A stretch of 64,000 nt of DNA from Bacillus infantis NRRL B-14911 (GCF_000473245.1 NC_022524.1:334501-398500), one strand, 5' to 3'; shown: positions 55,497-64,000, counted from the stretch's first letter. Numbers and translations: made by a program. Notes: generated by a model from the sequence alone, not told the origin.

Positions 55497-57011
55497 GTGG
55501 CAGAACAAAAGAATGTAAATCTTGTAGTGGCAGGGCTTCTGCTGGGCATCCTGATGGCAGCGATGGACAACACGATTGTTGCCACAGCGATGGGGACCAT
55601 TGTGGCAGACCTGGGCGGATTCGAACAGTTTGTCTGGGTTACTTCAGCCTATATGGTCACCGTCATGGCGGGCATGCCGATTTTTGGGAAGCTTTCCGAT
55701 ATGTACGGCCGCAAGCGCTTTTTTATTTTTGGACTGGCTGTATTCCTGATCGGCTCTGCCCTTTGCGGGCTTGCCCAGTCGATGGTCCAGCTCAGCGTTT
55801 ACCGGGCTATCCAGGGGGTTGGCGGAGGAGCCCTCATGCCGATAGCTTTTACGATTGTATTTGATATTTTTCCGCCTGAAAAACGGGGGAAAATGACCGG
55901 CCTTCTCGGGGCTGTGTTCGGGACAGCCAGTGTCCTGGGCCCGCTGCTCGGAGCATTCATTACAGACTGGATCAGCTGGCATTGGGTTTTCTACATAAAT
56001 GTACCGATCGGGATCGTTTCCGTCTTCCTGATCATCAAGTACTATCATGAATCCAATGACTATCAAAGGCAGAAAATTGACTGGGCCGGTGCTTTCACCC
56101 TGGTGGCTGCAGTTGTCAGCCTTATGTTCGGCCTTGAGCTCGGCGGAAAGGAATTCGCCTGGGACTCTTTCCAGATTATCGGACTGTTCGCGGGCTTTGT
56201 CTTCTTTTTCATTGCGTTCCTGTGGGTGGAAACGCGGGCGGATGAACCGATCATTTCTTTCTGGATGTTCAAGCGCCGCCTTTTTGCAACTTCCCAGATC
56301 CTTGCATTCCTTTACGGCGGCACCTTTGTCGTCCTGGCTGTGTACATCCCGATTTTTGTCCAGGCCGTGTACGGGGGATCAGCCAAAAATGCCGGTCTGA
56401 TCCTGACGCCGATGATGCTTGGTTCTGTAGCAGGAAGCGCCATCGGGGGGATCTTCCAGACAAAAACCAGCTATCGGAATCTGATGGTCATCTCGGTCAT
56501 TTCCTTTTTTGCAGGCATGCTTCTGCTTGGCAATATGACACCTGATACAGCCAGATGGGCTTTGACTCTGTTTATGATCCTCACCGGCTTTGGAGTAGGG
56601 TTTTCATTTTCGCTGCTTCCGACAGCATCCATCCATAACCTGGATCCGAGATACCGCGGTTCAGCCAACTCAACGAACTCATTCTTGCGTTCGCTTGGCA
56701 TGACGCTTGGCATTACCATCTTCGGAATCGTCCAGCAGAATGTATTTGCTGACAAACTGCAGAATGCTTTTAAAGGCATGCAGGGCGGCGGGGCAATGCC
56801 GATGGGTGACCCGCAGCAGCTGTTCGAACCGGCAGAGCGGGCGAAAATTCCGGCTCCGGTTCTTGATAAAATCATTGCAGGGATGTCAGACAGTATCACC
56901 ATCATATTTATGCTGGCCCTCATCCCGATCGGCATTGCGGCAGTGACCATTCTCTTTATGGGAAAAGAACGCGTGGAAATCAACAAGAAAATAGAAAAGC
57001 CGCAGGAGTAG
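55497..57011 (+). CDS. MFS multidrug exporter, DHA2/EmrB (14-TM) family
   Basis: 504 residues with fourteen hydrophobic segments. First helix MAAMDNTIVATAMGTIVADLGG (motif D1), motif A GKLSDMYGRKRFF, motif C LLGAVFGTASVLGPLLGAFI, and RYRGSANSTNSFLRSLGMTLG. The loop before the last helix is long and Gly/Met-rich (GMQGGGAMPMGDPQQ). GTG start after GGAGGTTTAAC. Monocistronic between an operator-like palindrome and a terminator. Confidence 0.91.
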   Translation: MAEQKNVNLVVAGLLLGILMAAMDNTIVATAMGTIVADLGGFEQFVWVTSAYMVTVMAGMPIFGKLSDMYGRKRFFIFGLAVFLIGSALCGLAQSMVQLSVYRAIQGVGGGALMPIAFTIVFDIFPPEKRGKMTGLLGAVFGTASVLGPLLGAFITDWISWHWVFYINVPIGIVSVFLIIKYYHESNDYQRQKIDWAGAFTLVAAVVSLMFGLELGGKEFAWDSFQIIGLFAGFVFFFIAFLWVETRADEPIISFWMFKRRLFATSQILAFLYGGTFVVLAVYIPIFVQAVYGGSAKNAGLILTPMMLGSVAGSAIGGIFQTKTSYRNLMVISVISFFAGMLLLGNMTPDTARWALTLFMILTGFGVGFSFSLLPTASIHNLDPRYRGSANSTNSFLRSLGMTLGITIFGIVQQNVFADKLQNAFKGMQGGGAMPMGDPQQLFEPAERAKIPAPVLDKIIAGMSDSITIIFMLALIPIGIAAVTILFMGKERVEINKKIEKPQE

Positions 57012-57021
57012 CGGCAGGTGG

Positions 57022-57054
57022 CCGGCAGGGGGGAATCCTGCCGGTTGTTTTTTT
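57022..57054 (+). terminator. Terminator of the EmrB-type gene
   Basis: CCGGCAGG / CCTGCCGG stem, 7-nt loop, TTGTTTTTTT tail. Confidence 0.9.
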
Positions 57055-57157
57055 GCAAAAAAGAAATAAAGTTCAAAACTAATTGCCGCCTTGTTACGAA
57101 TATATAGATATAAGCTTATGAACCAACAGAATTCTGATAGGAATAGAGTGGTGGGAG

Positions 57158-57724
57158 ATGCATCGGGACTTAAAGCTCATACAAAAGATAATTAAAAAGG
57201 GAAACGAAGAGGCAGCGAATGAGCTGGTGTCCCTTTATTATCGCGAAATCTATCATTATGTCTACAAACAGACTCTTGATCAGGAGCAATCCAAGGATTT
57301 GACCCAGGAAATTTTCATTAATATGCTGCATGGACTTCATCAGTTTGAAGGAAAGAGGGCCCTTTTCCGCACCTGGCTGTATAAAATAGCAACCTATAAA
57401 ATTGTCGATTATTACAGGTCAAAGCACTACAAAGCAAGCAGGAGGATGGCGGATATAGAAGATCTTGAAATTGGCAGCCATGAAGATTCTTCTGAGTCTA
57501 TTCTGCAAAAAGAAGAGATAGAAGCAGTTTTGGCCGTGCTGGATCGAATGGAAGCTTCGTATCAGCAGATATTCCGGATGAAGCTGTTTGGCGAGCAAAC
57601 CTTTCAGGAAATTGCCTCTTCACTTCAGGTTCCAGAATCAACAGTAAAAACAAAGTATTATCGCAGCCTCAAATTTATCAGAGAGGAAGCTAAAAAGGAG
57701 GGATTTACGCATGCAGAAAGATAA
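57158..57724 (+). CDS. ECF RNA polymerase sigma factor of an ABC-exporter operon
   Basis: 188 residues with complete regions 2 (ANELVSLYYREIYHYVYKQTLDQEQSKDLTQEIFINMLHGLHQFEGKRALFRTWLYKIATYKIVDYYRS) and 4 (VLDRMEASYQQIFRMKLFGEQTFQEIASSLQVPESTVKTKYYRSL). It overlaps the next gene by 14 bases and heads five genes running to 61778. The plan sigma - membrane protein - ABC ATPase - two permeases resembles the B. subtilis sigY-yxlCDEFG operon, although the middle proteins differ. Upstream CAAAACT-N16-CGAATA (about 57077-57106) may be its ECF promoter. Confidence 0.9.
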   Translation: MHRDLKLIQKIIKKGNEEAANELVSLYYREIYHYVYKQTLDQEQSKDLTQEIFINMLHGLHQFEGKRALFRTWLYKIATYKIVDYYRSKHYKASRRMADIEDLEIGSHEDSSESILQKEEIEAVLAVLDRMEASYQQIFRMKLFGEQTFQEIASSLQVPESTVKTKYYRSLKFIREEAKKEGFTHAER

Positions 57725-58481
57725 AGACTGGCAGATTCCAGAGCTAAAGATTTCAAAAGAGGAAATAACGTCAATTGTCCAAAAGGGCAATGTCAGAAAA
57801 GAGTCATTCATTACTTTGATAAGGGGAATGTACAGGAGAATCGGCTTCAGGTTTCTTATGAAGGATTGGCTTGAAATGCTCCTGGCCGCCGGCATGCTGG
57901 CAATGCTAATGATTGGAATCACAGCCACAGCCAGTGAAGGAGAGGCAGCTGGCGGGGGAACAAGCTTTTACAGCTTGATCATGATTGTTTCCCCGCTTCT
58001 CTATGCCTTCCTCGCCTTCCTGCCATACTTAAAAAGCAGGGCCAGCGGGACGTACGAGCTGGAAATGGTCTGCAAATATAATCTTCACCAGCTGGCAGCT
58101 TTCCGGATGCTGATATTCAGTGTCTTCTGTTTTCTTCTTAATAGCATATGGGTGCTGGCTCTTGCTGTACGGTTTGCTGCTGTGGAATTTGTACAGGGCT
58201 TATTGATATCAACGGCTTCCCTGCTGATTTTTTCTGTGCTGTTCTTATATGTATTAAGCTTCTTTAAAACGAATATGGCGCGGGCGGCAGCTCTGGTTAT
58301 TTGGATAGCCGGCAATATTATTCTTGTCATACTGAATAATTCCATATATATGGGCTTGCTCATATCTGTTCCCAGGTACTTATACGGGGCAGTCATCGTT
58401 CTGTTTTTCTATTTATATATGAACAAATTGAAGGAACTGCTTATTCATAACAAAAGAAGAGGGGGCTACACACTATGCTGA
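57711..58481 (+). CDS. Polytopic membrane protein, candidate anti-sigma factor
   Basis: 256 residues. A cytoplasmic N-terminus of about 60 residues (MQKDKDWQIPELKISKEEITSIVQKGN) and six hydrophobic segments from about residue 62. Co-translated with the sigma gene and followed by the ABC genes. Not recognised as a family; a role in holding the sigma factor at the membrane is inferred from position only. It could instead be an accessory subunit of the ABC exporter. Confidence 0.65.
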   Translation: MQKDKDWQIPELKISKEEITSIVQKGNVRKESFITLIRGMYRRIGFRFLMKDWLEMLLAAGMLAMLMIGITATASEGEAAGGGTSFYSLIMIVSPLLYAFLAFLPYLKSRASGTYELEMVCKYNLHQLAAFRMLIFSVFCFLLNSIWVLALAVRFAAVEFVQGLLISTASLLIFSVLFLYVLSFFKTNMARAAALVIWIAGNIILVILNNSIYMGLLISVPRYLYGAVIVLFFYLYMNKLKELLIHNKRRGGYTLC

Positions 58482-59353
58482 CAGTGAATAGCGTAAGCAA
58501 ACATTTTGGCAGCCATGCAGTATTGAAAGATGTGCAGCTGGAATTCTCAAACGGGGTATATGGTTTGCTTGCCCCGAATGGCGCAGGGAAAACGACCCTC
58601 ATCAAGATGCTGACTACTCTTCTGCACCCAGGAAAAGGTGAAATCCTGTACAGCGGGCAGAATATCCTGAGCATGGGCGAGGCTTACCGCGAGTTAATTG
58701 GCTATCTGCCCCAGGACTTTGGCTATTACAAAAATTATACTCCCTATCAGTATCTCCAATATCTTGCTGCTTTGAAGGGCATATCTAAGAAGGAAGCGGA
58801 TGAAAAAATTCCGCATCTCATGACGCTTGTCGCGCTTGAGGGTGCGGTTAAAAAGAAAATGGGGAAGTTTTCAGGAGGGATGATTCAGCGGGTGGGGATT
58901 GCCCAGGCGATGCTGAATGATCCGAAGATCCTGATTCTCGATGAACCGACAGCAGGCCTTGACCCAAAAGAACGGGTCAGATTCAGGAACCTCCTGTCTG
59001 ATTTGGCAAGAGACCGGATTGTCATCCTATCCACTCATATCGTTTCAGATGTTGAGTCGATCGCCAATGAAATTATTATGATAAAGGATGCGAAGGTCCT
59101 TTATAAGGATTCAATCGCTAATATCTGCCGAAGGCTGGACGGGAAAGTATTTGAAACAGAAATCGAATTCAGTGAAGCAGCCGATTTTAGAAGAAACTTT
59201 TTGTCTCTGTCTGAACGGCAGGAACAGGGCCGGATGAATATCCGTTTTATGGCAGAGGAAAGACAGTCAGCTCACTGGAAACAGGTTCAGCCTGTTCTGG
59301 AGGATATTTTTCTCTATGAGTATAGAGATGAAGCAGGCATTACGGCTCAATGA
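58475..59353 (+). CDS. ABC transporter ATP-binding protein
   Basis: 292 residues. Walker A LAPNGAGKTTLIKML, Q-loop YLPQDFGYY, signature KFSGGMIQRVGIAQA, Walker B ILILDEPTAGLDP, H-loop LSTHIVSD. DrrA/CcmA type, the ATPase of two-gene ABC-2 exporters. GAGGGGG before the ATG; overlaps the gene before by 7 bases and the permease after by 4. Confidence 0.95.
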   Translation: MLTVNSVSKHFGSHAVLKDVQLEFSNGVYGLLAPNGAGKTTLIKMLTTLLHPGKGEILYSGQNILSMGEAYRELIGYLPQDFGYYKNYTPYQYLQYLAALKGISKKEADEKIPHLMTLVALEGAVKKKMGKFSGGMIQRVGIAQAMLNDPKILILDEPTAGLDPKERVRFRNLLSDLARDRIVILSTHIVSDVESIANEIIMIKDAKVLYKDSIANICRRLDGKVFETEIEFSEAADFRRNFLSLSERQEQGRMNIRFMAEERQSAHWKQVQPVLEDIFLYEYRDEAGITAQ

Positions 59354-60606
59354 GAGTTCTGCGCTGGGAAATCCGCAAAGCCTTTTTATCGCCTTCGGTC
59401 CTTGGTCTTGTTTTTCTGTTCATGGCCTTTAATTTGTATCTTGTGCTCAACAATTCGGTCATAAAAGAAGATTTGAAAAAAACATCAGCATTCGCGGCGG
59501 CCTACGGGACAGATATTACTGGCGAGAGCCTGGATGCAATGAAGGATGATTATGACTCCCTGATGAAGCAAGTGAATCTTGCGATAGAAGAGAAAGAATC
59601 AAAGACCTACAAGGATATGAATTCTTTTTTCACGGATCATGCCTTCGATCCATTAGAAAACTATACAAAAGAAGAAAGGGAGCTATTTAATGACGCAGGG
59701 CTGCTGGAATACTATTATTCAAGCAGTTTATATGCTGATGAAGAATACCGGAAGATAGATCCGGTGGGCATTGCTGAGTACAATATTCAGAAGTATGGAT
59801 TGACAGGTTCGGCAGCAGAGCTGGTAAGGAGCCAGTATGGAAAGTTTGAGGAGCGGTTCAAGGAAGTCCTGGAAAATGGAGAGCATATGCATCTGTTCCA
59901 TTCACAGGAGGCCTTCGGTACACACTTGCTTCTGTTTAAAACCATGTTTAAAGCTTTCCTGCTCGAAGGAGTGATTCTTGCGGCCCTGATTACAGGCCAT
60001 GTCATTAATTTTGAATTTGATCGCGGAACCCACCTGCTGGCATACAGCTCCAGAAGGGGAAGGAGGCTTTGGCAGGATAAATTTTGGGCAGCCCTGACGG
60101 CAAATCTAGTACTGTTCACAGTCATGCTGGCAGCCGGGCTCGCTGTCTATTTTGCAGTTTTTCCCTACAGCCAGTTTTGGCAAGTCCCAATGTCGAGCTA
60201 TTTTAATAAAGGGGAGCATTGGTTCATGACGGTGAGGGAGATGACGTTTTCACAGTATCTTGCTGCAGTTATCGGCCTTTCCTATGTCATGATGATCATC
60301 TTCACCCTTATGGCTGCCGTAATTTCTAGATGGATACGAAACAGCTATCTTGTTTTTTTTGCCTTTCTCTTGTTATTCGGCATGCTTTTTGCTGTTCAGA
60401 AACTCTTTCCAACCAGTCATGCCAGTTACTTTATCGGCCTTTTCACACCGGTGAATCTGGTGCTGAATTCTTTTGTCTGGTTTATGCACCGCGCCATGCA
60501 CGTCATTTCAGGATTTGAGCTGGCGGTTTCAGGTGTCTGGCTGATTTTCCTGGCAGCAGCTGTGATGCTGTCCTGCAAGAGCTTTAATAGATGCGACTTA
60601 ACATGA
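59350..60606 (+). CDS. ABC-2-type membrane subunit 1
   Basis: 418 residues. One N-terminal membrane segment (VLGLVFLFMAFNLYLVLNN), a long extracellular helical domain of about 180 residues (many Glu, Lys, Tyr), then five segments. NFEFDRGTHLLAYSSRRGRRLWQDKFWAAL is the cytoplasmic coupling loop that also occurs in subunit 2. Starts with ATGA overlap. Confidence 0.82.
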   Translation: MRVLRWEIRKAFLSPSVLGLVFLFMAFNLYLVLNNSVIKEDLKKTSAFAAAYGTDITGESLDAMKDDYDSLMKQVNLAIEEKESKTYKDMNSFFTDHAFDPLENYTKEERELFNDAGLLEYYYSSSLYADEEYRKIDPVGIAEYNIQKYGLTGSAAELVRSQYGKFEERFKEVLENGEHMHLFHSQEAFGTHLLLFKTMFKAFLLEGVILAALITGHVINFEFDRGTHLLAYSSRRGRRLWQDKFWAALTANLVLFTVMLAAGLAVYFAVFPYSQFWQVPMSSYFNKGEHWFMTVREMTFSQYLAAVIGLSYVMMIIFTLMAAVISRWIRNSYLVFFAFLLLFGMLFAVQKLFPTSHASYFIGLFTPVNLVLNSFVWFMHRAMHVISGFELAVSGVWLIFLAAAVMLSCKSFNRCDLT

Positions 60607-61778
60607 AGGGGATGAACCGGGATTTGAGAATTATCTGGCAGGAAATGAAAAAGATCTTCCGACCAATCATGCTAATCATGCTTGTCTTAATTAATTTGCT
60701 GATGTACTACATTTTTATAGACTTCGATATTTCTTATTTTGCAAATGGCCGTCCAGCCAAAGATTATTATGAAATCAGCAGTGAGATGATAGAAGATTAC
60801 GGAAGAAAGCTGGATGAAAAAGAGTATGATGATTTCAAGCAGGCATACCAGGAGGCATTGGACCGTGCAGACGCCTATATACAGAAGCTTGACGAAGCGC
60901 AGCAAACTGATGTTGCTTCGTACGCAGAATTAGTAGAATTAAATAATAAGAATGATTTAAGCAGCCCTGAAAGACAATTGTACGACAAGCTTTTCTCTGA
61001 GAAGGAGATAGGCTGGGAAATTCAGACGCGGGAAGGCATCATGGAAGATATGGATTCTGCCGGCACAGACTTTGGTTACGGCTATATTTCAGGTAAGCCG
61101 TCTGAAAGGCAGGAAGCAAGGATCAATGATCTGCTAGAGGATGAATCCTTCCGTTCCATTTTCCCGGCATATCCTGTAGGTGATAATTTTCACAGCATCA
61201 GCCAAAATATCTGCCTAACAATCCTGGTGAGCATTCTTTTTATGATTCTCCCTATTACGATCAGAGATTATAAGAACCGTATGATTGATCTGCAGTATAC
61301 CTCCAGGGCTGGGAGAAAATTGTTTATAAAGAAGGCAGCGGCAGGCGTCCTGTCAGCATTCATCATTGCAACAGTCCTTCTTTGTGTCTATTACGGGTTA
61401 TATTTTACCAATAATATTACAATCTTTTTGAACAGTGATATCAACAGCTTTCTTGGGTATCCATACTGGTACAACCTTACTTTCTGGCAGCTTATACTGA
61501 TTGTCATCGGGCTAACCTATATCCTGGCTTTGTCCACCGCTCTTTGTGCCATATTCATTTCAAGCATCAGCAAAAATTACATCAGCGTCATCGGCCTCCA
61601 GTTCCCGATTTTTGCATGTGTCTGCTGGCTGCTGGCGCAAAGGATGCTCCTCGGAAACGCATTGGCAATTGATCATCCGCAGCCTCAATTCTTCTTTACT
61701 TATGGAGTGATCATCATATTGCCCGCAGTAGCTATTCTCTGGAAAAAGCAGCGGGAGCAGCAGCGCGATATTTTATAA
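60603..61778 (+). CDS. ABC-2-type membrane subunit 2
   Basis: About 391 residues with the same plan as subunit 1: first segment IMLIMLVLINLLMYYIFID, a 170-residue extracellular helical part, then five segments with coupling loop DYKNRMIDLQYTSRAGRKLFIKKAAAG. The ATG at 60603 overlaps the previous stop (ATGA); an earlier ATG at 60591 is possible. The two subunits probably arose by duplication and form a heterodimeric exporter. Confidence 0.8.
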   Translation: MKGMNRDLRIIWQEMKKIFRPIMLIMLVLINLLMYYIFIDFDISYFANGRPAKDYYEISSEMIEDYGRKLDEKEYDDFKQAYQEALDRADAYIQKLDEAQQTDVASYAELVELNNKNDLSSPERQLYDKLFSEKEIGWEIQTREGIMEDMDSAGTDFGYGYISGKPSERQEARINDLLEDESFRSIFPAYPVGDNFHSISQNICLTILVSILFMILPITIRDYKNRMIDLQYTSRAGRKLFIKKAAAGVLSAFIIATVLLCVYYGLYFTNNITIFLNSDINSFLGYPYWYNLTFWQLILIVIGLTYILALSTALCAIFISSISKNYISVIGLQFPIFACVCWLLAQRMLLGNALAIDHPQPQFFFTYGVIIILPAVAILWKKQREQQRDIL

Positions 61779-61782
61779 GAGG

Positions 61783-61805
61783 GGCCTGGCATAAGCCAGG
61801 CCTTT
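61783..61805 (+). terminator. Terminator of the sigma/ABC operon
   Basis: Perfect 8-bp stem GGCCTGGC / GCCAGGCC, loop ATAA, then TTT. Confidence 0.78.
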
Positions 61806-61852
61806 AAGTATGTTCATGTAAAGAAATATTTACTCGAAAATAGTCAGGCAAC

Positions 61853-61881
61853 TGAAACGTTTCCCACCCCCCAGCACTCTA
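61853..61881 (+). promoter_or_regulatory. ECF-type promoter of the truncated sigma gene
   Basis: TGAAAC (61853-61858), 17-bp spacer, ACTCTA (61876-61881), similar in form to the site at 14503; probably autoregulatory. Confidence 0.5.
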
Positions 61882-61908
61882 ACAAGCAGAAAGAAAGGAG
61901 GGGCAGGC

Positions 61909-62337
61909 GTGGATATAAAAAAAGTGAAGCAGGCGAAAAAGGGAAATAAGAAGGCCTTCCAGGATTTATTGGAGGCAGAGAAAGAGAAGCTGTATAAGAT
62001 GGCTTACTTGTATATGAAAAATGAGGCGGATGCCCTGGAGGCCTTCCAGGAGACGGTATATAAAGCCCTCGTATCGATTCAGCAATTAAGGGAAGAACAG
62101 TATTTTTCAACCTGGCTGGCGCGGATCCTGATTAATACATGTAAGGACCTGCTGAAAAAGAAAAGCCGGGTCATCCCGATGGAAAGAGAAGTACTGGAAG
62201 ATAGGACCTCTCCCTATATGCCGGAAAGCGACAGCTCTGAATTGCTGGAATGTCCGGAAGGCACCGTTAAGACAAATATCCATCGCGGAATAGGACAGCT
62301 GCGGGTGAAAATGAAGGAGGAGTGTGTTAATGAATAG
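61909..62337 (+). CDS. ECF sigma factor with internal deletion in region 4
   Basis: 142 residues where 165-190 is normal. Region 2 is complete (FQDLLEAEKEKLYKMAYLYMKNEADALEAFQETVYKALVSIQQLREEQYFSTWLARILINTCKDLLKKK). After YMPESDSSELLE the sequence goes straight to CPEGTVKTNIHRGIGQLR, the recognition helix. About 33 residues of region 4 seen in the other ECF factors here (the LDEK...VIILKYYHDM...EIA part) are missing, in frame. GTG start after AAGGAGGGG; the DUF4179 partner follows with overlap. It may be inactive, or a decayed copy. Confidence 0.8.
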   Translation: MDIKKVKQAKKGNKKAFQDLLEAEKEKLYKMAYLYMKNEADALEAFQETVYKALVSIQQLREEQYFSTWLARILINTCKDLLKKKSRVIPMEREVLEDRTSPYMPESDSSELLECPEGTVKTNIHRGIGQLRVKMKEECVNE

Positions 62338-63640
62338 CGAATTTCCTCAATTTAAGGTTGAAATGAAAAAAATTGCTGTGCCTGAAGATGAGCTGGATCA
62401 AATTATCAGCAAGGCCGTAAGGGAAACCAGAATTAAAGGAACGTTAAGGCGAAAAGCGTTTTACACAACCAGCGCAGCTGCTGCAGGGTTTGCCTTATTT
62501 ATCGGTTCGGCTATATATTCTCCTGCTATTGCAAAAATCGCTTCCGAAATCCCGGTTGTGGGCACCTTTTTCAGCGGTTCGGGAGATGAAGGGCTGGAAA
62601 TTGCCGGGGCAAAAGGTCTTACCCAGGTGGTCGGCAAATCGGCAACAGATAAAGGCATCACTTTAACCATAAATGAAGTCTTTTATGATGGAACCAGGCT
62701 GGCCTTTGGGTTTACACATGAATCTCTGTTAGCGATTGGGGAAATGGAGCGGCCGGCTATTTATGTGGATGGCAATGAAATCAACTTTAGCTCAGGCTCT
62801 TCAGGGGAGTTTGTTACACCGGCAAAATACCAGGGGATTCTGGATATTAATCCGACCGAAGAGCTTCCGGAGGAGTTCACCATGAAGTTCAGGGTGGATG
62901 CAGTCGGTCTGATGCCGGGGAAGTGGGAATTTGAATTCCCGGTCAAACAGTCCGGCGAAGTGACGGTTATCCGGCCTAAAGAAACCAAAAACATTCAAGG
63001 GATGGAAGTGAATGTGAATTCAGTTAAGATCGGCCCTGCTGGTACGGATCTTTCTGTCAGTCTGACAGCTGATTTGGAACAAACAAAGCTGGATCCTTAT
63101 ACAGATTTGCACTTCAATATTGTGGATAATCAGGGGTTGGCGCTAAGGCAGATGTCGGGAAGCGGGCATGGCGATACTGTGGACGGAAAGGAGGAGGCAA
63201 CGCTTAGTATGTTATACTCTCCGGTAAAAGAGGGGACTAAATCCTTGAGCATCATCCCCTATACGCTGCCGGCTCAGCATAGCGCCCCTGAAGAGGTAAT
63301 GATTCCTCTTAGTGAAGGAGGTCTTCCAGCTATACTCGAGCAGGGAGGGGGAGACAAAATAACGGTAACGGACATAGAACGGACAAAGCAAAGCACCACC
63401 ATATTTTTCGAAGTAGACAGCGAATTTGCCTATGATGACCAGCTGACGAGAAATCCTACAATTCTTGAGACGGCTGATGGAGAAAACCTCACAATTGAGA
63501 AGGAACCGTTTGCTGAAAGGGTGAAAGGAAACCTATATAAACAAGTATTTAAGGCAGCTGGGAGTAAGGAACTGATTTTCAAAGCCTTTGTCATGCCTGA
63601 GCCGGAAATGTTTGAAGCTTTTACTGTAGAACTGCCATGA
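62330..63640 (+). CDS. DUF4179 membrane protein, probable anti-sigma factor
   Basis: 436 residues. Cytoplasmic N-terminus (about 40), one membrane segment (FYTTSAAAAGFALFIGSAIYS, about 43-63), then the DUF4179 motif (AKIASEIPVVGTFFSGSGDEGLEIAGAKGLTQVVGKSATDKGITLTINEVFYDGTRLAFGF) and a beta-rich DUF5643-like C-terminal half. ATG 62330 follows AAGGAGGAG and overlaps the sigma gene by 8 bases. Partner of a sigma factor that lacks part of region 4; whether it still has a function is open. Confidence 0.82.
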   Translation: MNSEFPQFKVEMKKIAVPEDELDQIISKAVRETRIKGTLRRKAFYTTSAAAAGFALFIGSAIYSPAIAKIASEIPVVGTFFSGSGDEGLEIAGAKGLTQVVGKSATDKGITLTINEVFYDGTRLAFGFTHESLLAIGEMERPAIYVDGNEINFSSGSSGEFVTPAKYQGILDINPTEELPEEFTMKFRVDAVGLMPGKWEFEFPVKQSGEVTVIRPKETKNIQGMEVNVNSVKIGPAGTDLSVSLTADLEQTKLDPYTDLHFNIVDNQGLALRQMSGSGHGDTVDGKEEATLSMLYSPVKEGTKSLSIIPYTLPAQHSAPEEVMIPLSEGGLPAILEQGGGDKITVTDIERTKQSTTIFFEVDSEFAYDDQLTRNPTILETADGENLTIEKEPFAERVKGNLYKQVFKAAGSKELIFKAFVMPEPEMFEAFTVELP

Positions 63641-63680
63641 TAATAGCCAGGCACCTTTCATCGGTGCCTGGCTATTATTT
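63641..63680. terminator. Bidirectional terminator with GCCAGGCACC core
   Basis: 15-bp perfect stem TAATAGCCAGGCACC / GGTGCCTGGCTATTA, loop TTTCATC, between convergent genes. Its central GCCAGGCACC is the same as the ends of the 59-bp repeat. Confidence 0.88.
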
Positions 63681-64000
63681 CACTCCACCTTAACACTCAC
63701 CATATCAATCGCATGATACCCATACCCCTTCCTATTCCAAAATGGGGAAGCCGGCTGTACACGGCCATGTGTATCATACGCTCTGGACATAAGAGTATAT
63801 TCTCCTTTACCGGCCTTCCAATCATACACCCAAGGCTGCCACTCATACCCGCTTGCTGCCGGGCTTTCAAGTCTTGCCTCCTTCCAGTTTTCACCGCCGT
63901 CAGTGCTTACCTCCACTTTTTCGATTTTCCCTTTACCGGTCCATGCGATGCCTTTGACAGGATGGCTCCCGGTTTGAAGAATCTGTCCGTCCAATGGATG
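63680..64000 (-). CDS. Sulfite-oxidase-type molybdopterin enzyme, C-terminal dimerisation domain (partial)
   Basis: The gene continues beyond the window end; the last 106 codons are visible. SHPVKGIAWTGKGKIEKVEVSTDGGENWKEARL and YEWQPWVYDWKAGKGEYTLMSRAYDTHGRVQP match the Mo-co oxidoreductase dimerisation domain of sulfite oxidase and related enzymes. The molybdopterin-binding part is outside, so the reaction cannot be fixed. Confidence 0.87.
   Translation of the reverse strand, partial: HPLDGQILQTGSHPVKGIAWTGKGKIEKVEVSTDGGENWKEARLESPAASGYEWQPWVYDWKAGKGEYTLMSRAYDTHGRVQPASPFWNRKGYGYHAIDMVSVKVE

Overview
The window reads as chromosomal DNA of a low-to-mid-GC, endospore-former-type Bacillaceae (Bacillus, Cytobacillus or Mesobacillus-like). 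Most genes are recognisable relatives of Bacillus subtilis genes (YlaM/GlsA, YcgT, YdbS/YdbT, GuaC, YwqA, AdaA, YfmJ, HtpX, YesM/YesN). Shine-Dalgarno sites are strong, TTG and GTG starts are common, and sigmaA, sigmaB, Fur, PurR and CcpA-type sites are visible. No rRNA, tRNA, CRISPR array, phage or complete insertion sequence was seen. The first gene (23S rRNA methyltransferase) and the last (sulfite-oxidase-type protein) run off the window.

Layout. 0-7.2 kb: housekeeping and stress genes (glutaminase, a TetR/MFS drug-efflux pair with a perfect palindromic operator, nitroreductase, a sigmaB-type stress protein, a LysE exporter). 7.2-9.98 kb: an AT-rich accessory stretch with a 223-bp inverted repeat element, two small secreted proteins, a 59-aa membrane protein, gene remnants and orphan terminators. 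10-14.4 kb: a Fur-boxed ferredoxin-NADP reductase, ydbST, and guaC under a double PurR box. 14.5-22.1 kb: two ECF sigma/anti-sigma modules, two MFS transporters and a MarR regulator. 22.3-28.5 kb: a SWIM/SNF2 helicase and a compact alkylation-repair operon (adaA-alkA-ogt). 28.7-49.5 kb: a large galactose/galactoside catabolic region. 49.5-57 kb: a DUF2798-like pseudogene, a GntR / D-2-hydroxyacid dehydrogenase / BASS transporter locus, htpX, a DUF1836 gene and an EmrB-type pump. 57-63.7 kb: an ECF sigma factor with an ABC exporter operon, then another ECF sigma/DUF4179 pair.

How the genes work together. In the galactose region, a LacI-family regulator precedes the Leloir genes galK-galE-galT-galM. 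About 3 kb further on, a YesM/YesN-type two-component system, a CUT1 sugar ABC importer (no ATPase of its own), a GH2 beta-galactosidase and a GH36 alpha-galactosidase follow in one direction. Imported alpha- and beta-galactosides would be split inside the cell and the galactose passed to the Leloir enzymes. Sites resembling CcpA/LacI operators lie before the regulator, before the two-component system and before the binding-protein gene. The promoter of the two-component system also carries three exact 11-bp direct repeats with a 21-bp period plus a fourth imperfect copy, which fits binding by its own AraC-type response regulator.

Most notable: the 21-bp-period repeat array; four ECF sigma modules in 64 kb, one of them lacking about 33 residues of region 4; two copies of a 59-bp inverted-repeat element with TGCCTGGCAC ends; and the AT-rich island with a recurring GGGGCAGGTTAG motif. 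No wholly new system can be claimed from the sequence alone.
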